Of a stretch of DNA of 7,015 nucleotides, positions 1 to 5,006 are shown piece by piece. Below the pieces are notes generated by a model that saw only the letters and a program-made list of their open reading frames with translations, had not been told where the DNA came from and ran no database searches. A program made the translations under genes and the position numbers. Source of the stretch: Treponema sp. (lineage in GTDB: Bacteria; Spirochaetota; Spirochaetia; Treponematales; Treponemataceae); NCBI GenBank assembly GCA_014804085.1, contig JAAVAM010000056.1, positions 19,481 to 26,495 on the forward strand, written 5' to 3'. Position 1 is the stretch's first letter; every line of letters starts with the position of its first letter.

Positions 1-327
1 GTGACGCAGAATTTCAGCCTGATAAGCCTGCCGCTTGCCTCTGCCGAAAAAGTGCTGCAAATGGCAAAGGACGACCGCTCGCTGCCGCATATCCATGTGG
101 ACACGCAGGAATCCGGCGGTGCGGACCGTGGCGGACGGCGCGGCTTTGGCGGCGGCAGACGGTTCGGCGCGGGCGGCGGAGACCGGCATTTTGGTCGGGG
201 CGACTGGGACGGCAAAAAATCGCGCGGATTCAGGAGCGACCACGGGCGCGTGAACGTGCATACGCCGACGGAACGCGTGGGCGCGAGTGCCTACAAAAAG
301 TCAAACCGGAAGAAAAACGAATTTTGA
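1..327 (+). CDS. C-terminal end of a DEAD-box RNA helicase-like protein (5' partial)
   Basis: This reading frame is open at the left edge and ends with TGA at 325-327. The GTG at position 1 is probably an internal Val codon, with the true start outside the window. The first ~35 residues (NFSLISLPLASAEKVLQMAK, then a PHIHVD strand) resemble the last part of the DbpA-type RNA-binding domain at the end of some bacterial DEAD-box helicases. A Gly/Arg-rich low-complexity tail follows (RGGRRGFGGG, RRFGAGGG, residues ~43-70), then a basic end (YKKSNRKKNEF). RGG/FGGG tails of this kind bind RNA non-specifically in helicases and RNA-binding proteins. No helicase motif (DEAD, SAT, HRIGR) is in the window, so the helicase assignment rests only on the tail; another RGG-tailed RNA-binding protein is possible. 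The segment is visibly more GC-rich than the middle of the window. Confidence 0.6.
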   Translation: MTQNFSLISLPLASAEKVLQMAKDDRSLPHIHVDTQESGGADRGGRRGFGGGRRFGAGGGDRHFGRGDWDGKKSRGFRSDHGRVNVHTPTERVGASAYKKSNRKKNEF

Positions 328-597
328 CGGACGACGCGGCGTGTGCCGCCATACGTGCGGCAGTCATTGCTTATCCGCGCCATGTTGCGGGCAGGATTAT
401 CCAGCAGGGCGGTCTTTCGTTCCTGCATGGCACGGAACACAAATGGCGGTTGCCGCCGCATACGGTGCGCCCCCTGCTCGCCGCTGCCGAAGCATGGTGG
501 CGGCAAAGCCAGGACGCTTTCTGACCAAAGGGCGCACAGCCGTCCCCGTTGAACAGCAGCAGGTCGGCTTCTTTTTTGCCCGCGAGCAGCGCGCCGA
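328..597. other. GC-rich stretch with no convincing gene
   Basis: About 270 bases between the helicase-like stop and the palindrome array. A 66-codon frame at 324-524 (+) could start at a TTG overlapping the TGA stop, but it has no Shine-Dalgarno, an Ala/Arg-rich composition typical of shadow frames in GC-rich DNA, and no family I recognise. On the minus strand, a startless frame reading inward from ~598 contains FGALLAGKKEADLLLFNGDG, which looks more protein-like but begins right after a stop codon at the edge of the array. It could be the tail of a decayed gene or chance. No terminator with a clear T-run is visible for the helicase-like gene. Confidence 0.4.
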
Positions 598-727
598 ATT
601 ATCATATATATGATAATCCCGTAAGGTATATATGTTACGGGCGTGATGTATATACCTTAGCACCCTTAAAGTATATACTTTAGCTCCGTAATGTATATAC
701 TTTACGCCGCTAAGGTATATATCATAT
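598..727. repeat. Array of six AT-rich palindromes at 22-23 bp spacing
   Basis: Six palindromic units of about 18 bp, each with a TATA centre, are separated by 4-base, mostly GC-rich spacers (GGGC, CACC, CTCC, GCCG). Unit spans are 599-616 (inside a perfect 20-bp palindrome at 598-617), 621-638, 643-660, 666-683, 688-705 and 710-727. Unit-to-unit steps are 22, 22, 23, 22 and 22 bp, close to two helical turns. The half-site consensus is roughly (G/C)TAARGTATA; unit 4 contains the perfect 16-mer TAAAGTATATACTTTA. Regular phasing, conserved cores and diverging spacers suggest a cooperative binding array for a dimeric protein (operator cluster or partition/replication-type site) rather than a simple terminator. 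It ends 134 bp before the relB-type start. A set of cruciform or attenuator hairpins is the alternative. Confidence 0.85.
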
Positions 728-796
728 TTAAAATCCCGACGCGGATACAAAAAGCCGTGGTTATCATAGTTTTATTTGTGCGGAGGGGTATGTTGA

Positions 797-825
797 TTGA
801 CAAATGACTTACTTTCACATACTCT
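797..825 (+). promoter_or_regulatory. Candidate promoter of the RelB/PIN operon
   Basis: A perfect -35 box TTGACA (797-802) is followed after 17 bp by a weak -10, TACTCT (820-825). This would put the transcript start near 832, about 30 bases before the antitoxin ATG and just ahead of its GGGAGG ribosome binding site (850-855). The -10 is poor, which suits an operon held in check or aided by a regulator. The palindrome array ends 70 bp upstream. Confidence 0.45.
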
Positions 826-861
826 TGTACTGAACACGAAAAAGACTTCGGGAGGCAAACT

Positions 862-1155
862 ATGGCAAGCACGTTGGTACAGATACGGGTTGACGAGGAT
901 TTGAAGAACGAGGCCGTCAGCATCTTTGAGCGGCTCGGACTGGATCTTCCGACGGCGTTTAGGATTTTCCTCAAGAAATCCGTGGAAGAGCGCGGAATTC
1001 CGTTCAGCATGAAAATGAACTCTGAAAAGACAAGTCTCAAAAAAGGAATGAAAGCGTTTGACGCACTCAGAAGAGAGGCAAAGAAAAAAGGGCTTCAAGG
1101 TATGTCGCTTGATGAAATCAATGCGGAAATCAGAGCGTACAGGGCGGGGAAATAA
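862..1155 (+). CDS. RelB/DinJ-family antitoxin
   Basis: This 97-residue protein starts at ATG after GGGAGG (850-855) at a 6-base gap, a strong ribosome binding site. The N-terminus (STLVQIRVDEDLKNEAVSIF, then LGLDLPTAFRIFLKKSVEE) is the characteristic RelB/DinJ ribbon-helix-helix segment: a short beta strand that pairs in the dimer to contact DNA, then two helices. The C-terminal half (Lys/Glu-rich, ending MSLDEINAEIRAYRAGK) is the usual flexible toxin-binding region. Such antitoxins neutralise the co-transcribed toxin and repress their own promoter. The next gene starts 3 bases after the stop, and the toxin there is a PIN nuclease rather than the RelE/YafQ type usually paired with RelB; this RHH + PIN combination is nevertheless well known. 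The family call is firm, the partner specificity inferred from position. Confidence 0.85.
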   Translation: MASTLVQIRVDEDLKNEAVSIFERLGLDLPTAFRIFLKKSVEERGIPFSMKMNSEKTSLKKGMKAFDALRREAKKKGLQGMSLDEINAEIRAYRAGK

Positions 1156-1158
1156 ACG

Positions 1159-1590
1159 GTGAAGTATTATGCGGTCATAGACACCAATGTTCTCGTTTCG
1201 GCACTGCTTTCGAAACACGAAGATTCAGGAACGGTGAAAGTCCTGCGGGCAATACTTTCCGGAGTGATAAAGCCTGTCTACAGCAAAGAAATAATTGAAG
1301 AGTATTATGAAGTCCTCCACAGAAAAGAAGGAAAGTATAATTTCACGACGCGGAACATTTCAGCCATTATCGAAGCCATAGTAAAAACAGGCATCAAACT
1401 CTCTGGCATTCAGACCGACGAAACGCCGTCCGATCCCAAGGACGTCATTTTCTACGAAGTGACTATGGACGCACGGCGGGAACACGATGCGCACCTCGTC
1501 ACCGGCAACATCAAGGATTTCCCGATAAAGCCGTTCGTCGTGACACCGGCAGAAATGATGCAGGTTATCGACGGAAAGCGGAAAAAATAA
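1159..1590 (+). CDS. PIN-domain toxin (putative ribonuclease, COG1569-like)
   Basis: This 143-residue protein starts at GTG 3 bases after the antitoxin stop; GGGCGGGG at about 1142-1149 within the antitoxin's last codons can serve as ribosome binding site. The PIN fold is seen in YAVIDTNVLVSALL (Asp8, first metal ligand), KEIIEEYYEVL (Glu47/Glu48), DPKDVIFYEV (Asp92/Asp95) and HDAHLVTGNIKDFP (Asp110 and the typical LVTGN.kDFP ending). These acidic residues form the Mg2+ site of a single-strand endoribonuclease, so the protein looks catalytically intact at full family length (about 140 residues). Known PIN toxins (VapC and the COG1569 group) cut tRNA, rRNA or mRNA and arrest growth when the antitoxin decays. 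The target here cannot be read from the sequence. Confidence 0.88.
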   Translation: MKYYAVIDTNVLVSALLSKHEDSGTVKVLRAILSGVIKPVYSKEIIEEYYEVLHRKEGKYNFTTRNISAIIEAIVKTGIKLSGIQTDETPSDPKDVIFYEVTMDARREHDAHLVTGNIKDFPIKPFVVTPAEMMQVIDGKRKK

Positions 1591-1981
1591 GCCGCACAGA
1601 GCAAGCGGACTTCGTAAAAGGCGTATGTAGTCCACTGCCACGGGCTTAACGCAAATGGTCATACGGCTTATGACAAACATTCACACGGCTTAATGACAAC
1701 AGTCACACGGATGAGCGAAAACTTTCGCGCGGTCGATGCACGCAATGCGCACACATGATGCAATCTTTTCGTATTGCTGTAATACAATCTGCCATCGGGT
1801 GTACGATTTTGCGCCAACGGGCGTGGTGGAATCTTGTTCAAAGTTGATTGAAATCCCTCTTCGTCGCTTGATGCACGATGACGGCGTGACTCGAAATGTT
1901 CGGGAGCTTTCACCTGCGTTTTGCGGCAAAAGGATCGCGGGAGGAACGTGAAAAGGGCGTTTTTATTGTCCTGCGGTGCGC
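1591..1981. other. Intergenic stretch with no supported gene
   Basis: Nothing in the six frames resembles a known protein. CCGC and GCGG at about 1593-1608 could form a 4-bp stem just after the PIN stop but no T-run follows, so I do not call a terminator. The 22-bp tandem repeat at 1637-1717 lies here, and the second palindrome cluster begins at the right end. Confidence 0.5.
1637..1717 (+). repeat. Degenerate 22-bp tandem repeat, about 3.5 copies
   Basis: The two best units, 1659-1680 and 1681-1702, share TCAYACGGCTTA and TGACAA; they differ mainly by one A gained and one A lost, so the 22-bp step is kept. A third, partial copy (TCACACGGATGAGCG) begins at 1703, and a more diverged copy (CCACGGGCTTAACGCAAA) lies at 1637-1658. 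The step equals that of the palindrome array at 598-727, but these units are direct repeats without an obvious internal palindrome. It may be a repeated binding site or a decayed satellite; no function is assigned. Confidence 0.6.
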
Positions 1982-2112
1982 AAGGATTTATCCTTTGGAT
2001 AAATAAAATTATCCTTACCATAAATCAATTTATAGTAAGGATAACCATAGGTTACAGTAAGGATAAATCGATTTATCCTTACTGTATTTGGATTTATGTA
2101 AAGGATAAATTG
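1982..2112. repeat. Cluster of GTAAGGATAA inverted repeats with a perfect 34-bp palindrome
   Basis: The half-site GTAAGGATAA or a close variant occurs seven times in both orientations. Pairs are AAGGATTTATCCTT (1982-1995), TTATCC-TTT-GGATAA (1988-2002), an almost perfect 36-bp inverted repeat (2009-2044) and a perfect 34-bp palindrome centred on ATCGAT (2053-2086); a single GTAAAGGATAAAT closes the cluster at about 2098-2110. The centres of the two large palindromes are 43 bp apart, about four helical turns. The half-site resembles that of the array at 598-727 (GTAAGG-ATAA versus GTAAGG-TATA). Either a binding cluster or a set of cruciform/terminator hairpins is possible. It lies downstream of the PIN gene and, on the other strand, downstream of the ADP-ribosyltransferase-like gene. 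Confidence 0.85.
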
Positions 2113-2113
2113 T

Positions 2114-2125
2114 GAGGAGGGGGTG
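2114..2125 (+). other. Shine-Dalgarno-like GAGGAGG plus GTG with no intact gene behind it
   Basis: GAGGAGG (2114-2120) stands two bases before a GTG (2123-2125) directly after the palindrome cluster. The frame that follows runs into the antisense of the ADP-ribosyltransferase-like gene and has no recognisable content after about 15 codons. The layout 'operator-like palindromes, ribosome binding site, start codon' could be the remnant of a gene head cut off when the neighbouring minus-strand operon arrived, but the 2-base gap is too short for an ideal site and chance is possible. Confidence 0.2.
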
Positions 2126-2167
2126 CAAACAAGTTCAGAGACAAAGCCGCTCGCGCTAAAAGTCAGA

Positions 2168-2758
2168 TTAAACTTGCGGGAATTTCGGGTCAATTTCTTT
2201 TACTTTGAAATAACCTTTTATGCAGTTGGGATTGATTACAGAGATTTGAATATGATTCCTCTCGCGGAAGCCGGCATTTTTGTAAAGTTCGTTTCCCTCA
2301 AAAAACACGCCACGCACAGAATCATATTCATTTCCCTGTAATTTTTCCTGAGCAACAAGATAGTTGATCAAAAAGCAGTCTAAATTACGTTTGTAAAAAT
2401 CTCTGCCAGTATTCTCTGGCAAATCAATTCCTAAAGATGTCAGTTCATTATGGATTGCTTTCAGCTTTTGAAGATTTGCAATCTCCATGAAATCAAGACA
2501 CTTGCCAAGACAAATCACAGCCCCCACAACAGCAGGCTTAGTGATTATCTGTTTTTCATTGTGAGGATGTTCCATGGCAGATTCTGCCCAGTGCAAAGCA
2601 CGTGCTGGGTCATTCTCCCAAAAGTACATTCCCTTGCCAAGCCAGTCATAAGGATTCTCGCTATAATCCAAACACAAATCACCATTTACAAGCTTATTGC
2701 AAAGGGACTCATCACAGCCGTGAAACCCGAATATCAGATTGTCTTTTACAGAATACAC
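2168..2758 (-). CDS. Putative ADP-ribosyltransferase-like protein (possible toxin)
   Basis: This 196-residue protein starts at GTG (2758) five bases after the stop of a 55-codon gene, so translation is probably coupled. N-terminal motifs are IFGFHGCDES (His13), YDWLGKGMYFWENDP (Tyr45 in GMYFWE) and ALHWAE (55-59). The order 'HG..., then GkGxYf..., then a helix with A.xWA' is that of the NAD-binding half of H-Y-[E/D/Q] ADP-ribosyltransferase folds, as in DUF3990-type proteins; His would hold NAD ribose and Tyr stack on nicotinamide. The C-terminal conserved-looking part is VRGVFFEGNELY (148-159) and HIQISVINPNCIKGYF (169-184); Glu154 or Gln171 could be the third catalytic position, but I cannot decide. 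No signal peptide or membrane segment is seen. The gene is more AT-rich than the GC-rich glycosyltransferase next to it, suggesting transfer. Its function is inferred by motif analogy only. Confidence 0.6.
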   Translation of the reverse strand: MYSVKDNLIFGFHGCDESLCNKLVNGDLCLDYSENPYDWLGKGMYFWENDPARALHWAESAMEHPHNEKQIITKPAVVGAVICLGKCLDFMEIANLQKLKAIHNELTSLGIDLPENTGRDFYKRNLDCFLINYLVAQEKLQGNEYDSVRGVFFEGNELYKNAGFRERNHIQISVINPNCIKGYFKVKEIDPKFPQV

Positions 2759-2763
2759 CGAAA

Positions 2764-2931
2764 CTACAAGCCCTGATAAGGAACAGGATTATAACTGCCG
2801 GTGGCAACAAGTTTCTTACCGGCAAGCTTATAACCACAATAAGCAAGAATTTTATCCTGCAATAAATCAGACTTTGTGGAAGCATGAGGAACAGAATTTT
2901 TCTTTGCGGTTTTCTTCTTCAGCTTTTCCAT
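2764..2931 (-). CDS. Small basic protein (55 aa), first gene of the ART-like operon
   Basis: ATG at 2931 is preceded by GGGAG (2938-2942) at a 6-base gap, and the frame ends with TAG at 2764-2766, five bases before the next gene's GTG. The N-terminus is very lysine-rich (MEKLKKKTAKKNS), followed by a less charged part (KSDLLQDKILAYCGYKLAGK, then KLVATGSYNPVPYQGL). There are eleven Lys in 55 residues. No signal peptide, membrane span, zinc motif or standard antitoxin DNA-binding fold is recognisable. Its strong ribosome binding site, promoter-proximal position and tight linkage to the ART-like gene make it a real gene and a candidate antitoxin or cofactor of its neighbour. The N-terminus may be a disordered nucleic-acid-binding arm. 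It could instead be the remnant of a longer unrelated gene. Confidence 0.6.
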   Translation of the reverse strand: MEKLKKKTAKKNSVPHASTKSDLLQDKILAYCGYKLAGKKLVATGSYNPVPYQGL

Positions 2932-2953
2932 AGCAATCTCCCGTATTTACACG

Positions 2954-2980
2954 ATAATATTGAATCGGTATAAAAGTCAA
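2954..2980 (-). promoter_or_regulatory. Candidate promoter of the small-protein/ART-like operon
   Basis: On the minus strand TTGACT (2980-2975) serves as -35 and TATTAT (2959-2954) as -10, with a short 15-bp spacer; shifting the -10 by one to ATTATC gives 16 bp. The transcript would start near 2947, a few bases before the GGGAG ribosome binding site of the 55-residue gene, giving a leader of about 15 bases. No inverted repeat overlaps it. Confidence 0.45.
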
Positions 2981-3044
2981 GGTTTAAAATTGTCGCTAAA
3001 GAAGCGCGATGATTTTAGTTTCATGTTTTGTTTATTCATTATTT

Positions 3045-3893
3045 TCAAGATCTCCTAGTTATGACAGAAATATCCTTTATTTCCTCCAAGATTTTCTTGT
3101 TCATCGCGCGCCGTTCCCGGTCAAAAAGCCAGCCCCACTTGTTGAAGTAGCGGATCGCGGACTTCACGTGCGCCGCGAGCATTTTCCGGCTTTTGTAACT
3201 TTCGGCGGCGTGGTCGTGGACGATCTCCGCATCGGGCAGGAACACGGTCTTCCCCACCCGGTGCAGGCGGCGGATCAGGTCGAAGTCCTCGAAGTACATG
3301 AAAAACCGGTCGTCAAAGAAGATGCCGTGCGCAGAAATCGCGGAGAGCCGCATGAACATGAAGCACCCCGAAAGGCACGGCGGATTCATCACCCGGTCGT
3401 ACCCCGAATCCATGAGGCAGTAGCGGGCGTTCTTCCGCTCCTTCCACTTCTTTAGAAAGCCGACGGACGGGACGAAGCGGCGGAAAATGAGGTCAGACGG
3501 CGTGGGGAGCAGCTTGCACAGGTATTGCGGCTCGCCGTTCGGATAGACGACTTTCGGCAGGACGTACACCGCATCGGGATTCCCGTCCATGTATCGCGCG
3601 AGCGTCGCGAGCACGCTCGGCTCGAAGCGGATGTCGGGGTTCAGGACGACGTGGTAGTCGGCATTCATCTCAATCGCAAGGCGCATTGCAAGGTTGTGCG
3701 AGCCGCCGTAGCCGAGGTTCTCGTTGTGGATGTAGCGGATTTTTTCCGAGCGGCTCTCAAGCTCCCGCCAGCGGTCGTCGGGCGAGTTGTCAACGATGAT
3801 GAGCTTCTCCGCGCATGACGGCAGGACGCTCGAAAGCAGCGACTCGATCTGGGAACGCGGCGTTTTGTACAGGACAAGGCTGGCGGTGGTCAT
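3045..3893 (-). CDS. Family 2 glycosyltransferase (rhamnosyltransferase/WbbL-like)
   Basis: This 282-residue cytoplasmic GT-A enzyme would transfer a sugar from a nucleotide donor to a growing surface glycan. Motifs in order: KLIIVDNSPDD (30-40, nucleotide-binding Asp35), NENLGYGGSHNLAM (57-70, typical of the WbbL-like group), HVVLNPDIRF (81-90, the NPD equivalent of the DXD metal site), LSGCFMFMRLSA (174-185), and FFMYFEDFDLIRRL (197-210, the ED catalytic base at 202-203). The length is normal for the family. ATG at 3893 overlaps the acyltransferase stop as ATGA, and AAGGAGG (3907-3901) lies 7 bases ahead within the acyltransferase's last codons, so translation is coupled but can also start independently. 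The gene is distinctly GC-rich. Sugar and acceptor cannot be told from sequence. Confidence 0.92.
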   Translation of the reverse strand: MTTASLVLYKTPRSQIESLLSSVLPSCAEKLIIVDNSPDDRWRELESRSEKIRYIHNENLGYGGSHNLAMRLAIEMNADYHVVLNPDIRFEPSVLATLARYMDGNPDAVYVLPKVVYPNGEPQYLCKLLPTPSDLIFRRFVPSVGFLKKWKERKNARYCLMDSGYDRVMNPPCLSGCFMFMRLSAISAHGIFFDDRFFMYFEDFDLIRRLHRVGKTVFLPDAEIVHDHAAESYKSRKMLAAHVKSAIRYFNKWGWLFDRERRAMNKKILEEIKDISVITRRS

Positions 3894-4948
3894 GGGCGAG
3901 CCTCCTTGTGTAGTTTATTCAATCCTTCCAGCGCACGCTGAAAGCAGTCCAGCAGATACGAGCAGAAAAACGAGAGCGCAAGCACCAATAAAAAAGCGAA
4001 CGCAGGATTTTCCTCGAACACGCCGAACGAGGCGACGCACAGAACGGCAGGATAATGGACAAGGTACATTCCATACGAAAAATCATTTTTCACGACTCCG
4101 AAGAGCGGACATGCCTTCAGCGCGACGAACATCACAACGGCGGCAAGGCAGAACGGACGGACAAACTCCACTACGAACGGAACGCCCGCCGCAGAAACAG
4201 CCGCGAGCACGACGGCACACACCGGTGCAATATATTTGAGGCGCGGAACGAGCCTTTCCCAGCAGAAAACGAACAGCATTCCGCTTGCGAAATACGAAAA
4301 AAGCGCAGGAAACTGGTGCGCAATCTCTGACGGAAGCCGGAATATTTCAGTTATGCGCGGCATGCACACCTCCCATAAAACTGAAAGCAGGTACAGTGCG
4401 ACAAGTACAATACCCCCCCCCCACATATCAAATTTCCGTTCCACTGCGTGTGCCAAAAAAATGACAGCTGGCAACAATACGTAAAACGCAAGTTCAATCT
4501 TTATCGTCCACAGCGAGCCGTTCACTGCCACGTCGCCGAACACGCCGGGAAGCGACGGATGCAAAAAATTCAGCGTGCATAAGTTCGCCGCAAGATATTT
4601 CCAAAATCCGCTGGAAGAGAAATACGCGCGCAACTCAAGCGAGGAAAATGAAGCAAGCAACACTGCTCCAAGAACGACCGTCGCCGCATACTGCGGAAAA
4701 ATCCGCCTAATGCGCTTGAGCGCATACCCTTTTGCAGAACTGCTTTTCAAGTATGACAGCGTGACCCAAAAGCCCGACAGAATGAAGAACACGTCCACCG
4801 CCATACCGCGCAGGTTCAGGCAGGGAATGCCCGCGTCACAAAGCACTGCCGCATGCTCATAAATCACGATCAGGCAGCAGGCGAGCCTAATAAAGTGGAA
4901 AGCGTTTTCTTTCGGGACTTGGGGTAATTTTTCATTGAGTGTTTGCAT
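3890..4948 (-). CDS. Membrane acyltransferase, OafA/acyltransferase-3 family, with internal poly-G tract
   Basis: This 352-residue multi-spanning membrane protein is likely an O-acetylase (or other acylase) of a surface polysaccharide or lipid-linked sugar. Diagnostic features: FIRLACCLIVIYEHAAV (Arg21, His32), MAVDVFFILSGFWVT (49-63), SLWTIKIELAFYVLLP (145-160, Glu152) and FSYGMYLVHYP (290-300, His298), with hydrophobic segments between. ATG at 4948 has AAGGAG (4959-4954) 5 bases upstream. The length is normal for the single-domain form, without the SGNH extension. Codons 176-179 (Trp-Gly-Gly-Gly) are written with a run of ten G. At ten G the frame is intact; with eleven, TGA follows at 4349-4347, and with nine, TAA at 4353-4351. 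The gene therefore looks ON here and switchable. It is divergent from the HigBA operon and drives the downstream glycosyltransferase. Confidence 0.92.
   Translation of the reverse strand: MQTLNEKLPQVPKENAFHFIRLACCLIVIYEHAAVLCDAGIPCLNLRGMAVDVFFILSGFWVTLSYLKSSSAKGYALKRIRRIFPQYAATVVLGAVLLASFSSLELRAYFSSSGFWKYLAANLCTLNFLHPSLPGVFGDVAVNGSLWTIKIELAFYVLLPAVIFLAHAVERKFDMWGGGIVLVALYLLSVLWEVCMPRITEIFRLPSEIAHQFPALFSYFASGMLFVFCWERLVPRLKYIAPVCAVVLAAVSAAGVPFVVEFVRPFCLAAVVMFVALKACPLFGVVKNDFSYGMYLVHYPAVLCVASFGVFEENPAFAFLLVLALSFFCSYLLDCFQRALEGLNKLHKEARP
4413..4422 (-). repeat. Homopolymer of ten C (+) / ten G (coding strand) inside the acyltransferase gene
   Basis: The tract falls in the middle of the coding region, between two membrane segments, where GGG codons are otherwise not required. 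Tracts of this length slip during replication; in pathogens such as Campylobacter, Neisseria and Treponema pallidum they switch surface genes on and off. Both one-base changes lead to stops within about 25 codons, leaving a ~200-residue fragment that lacks the C-terminal membrane spans. Confidence 0.9.
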
Positions 4949-4968
4949 ATATGCTCCTTAAAAAAGAA

Positions 4969-4998
4969 TTGACAGATGTACCATAATTATGATACACT
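4969..4998 (+). promoter_or_regulatory. higBA promoter
   Basis: A perfect -35 TTGACA (4969-4974) is followed at 18 bp by TACACT (4993-4998); the overlapping TATGAT (4988-4993) is a better -10 match but only 13 bp away. With the 18-bp choice, transcription starts at about 5005, almost on the toxin ATG at 5007, giving a leaderless or near-leaderless message. The acyltransferase promoter must lie in the same 58-bp gap on the other strand: TTCAAA (5006-5001) and TATGGT (4984-4979 region) are weak candidates. Confidence 0.55.
4977..4996. promoter_or_regulatory. 20-bp inverted repeat, probable HigA operator
   Basis: TGTACCATAATTATGATACA is a near-perfect palindrome (TGTAYCATAA / TTATGRTACA), differing at one symmetric pair only. 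It fills the space between the -35 and -10 boxes, the standard position for autorepression by an antitoxin dimer. Since the acyltransferase operon starts on the other side of this 58-bp gap, the same dimer might influence it too; this second role is inference. Confidence 0.7.
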
Positions 4999-5006
4999 AT
5001 ATTTGA

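Noticed and set aside
1..3. GTG at position 1 as the start of a small RGG protein
   Set aside because: The frame is open at the edge and the first residues look like the interior of an RNA-binding domain, so it is the end of a longer protein.
324..524. 66-codon gene starting at TTG over the helicase-like stop
   Set aside because: No Shine-Dalgarno, rare start, composition typical of a shadow frame in GC-rich DNA.
598..727. CRISPR array
   Set aside because: Repeats are palindromic 18-mers with 4-base spacers; there are no ~30-base unique spacers and no cas gene.
782..807. GGAGGGG followed by a five-codon frame (MLIDK) before relB as a leader peptide
   Set aside because: It overlaps the candidate -35 box TTGACA, and a five-codon frame is expected by chance; no attenuator stem follows.
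1644..1650. GCTTAAC resembles the integron attC R'' box (RYYYAAC) downstream of a toxin-antitoxin cassette
   Set aside because: No GTTRRRY partner occurs in the next ~100 bases, and no imperfect stem of attC size is formed.
2123..2341. 72-codon plus-strand gene
   Set aside because: It is mostly antisense to the ART-like gene; only its start signals are of interest.
2994..3007. CGCT-N5-AGCG-type stem downstream of the GT2 gene as terminator
   Set aside because: Only a 4-bp stem and a broken T-run (ACAATTTTAAA); too weak to call.
3525..3818. Plus-strand frames across the two glycosyltransferases and the acyltransferase (3009-3455, 3525-3818, 3787-4239, 6471-6797)
   Set aside because: All lie opposite clear minus-strand genes and show no domain content.
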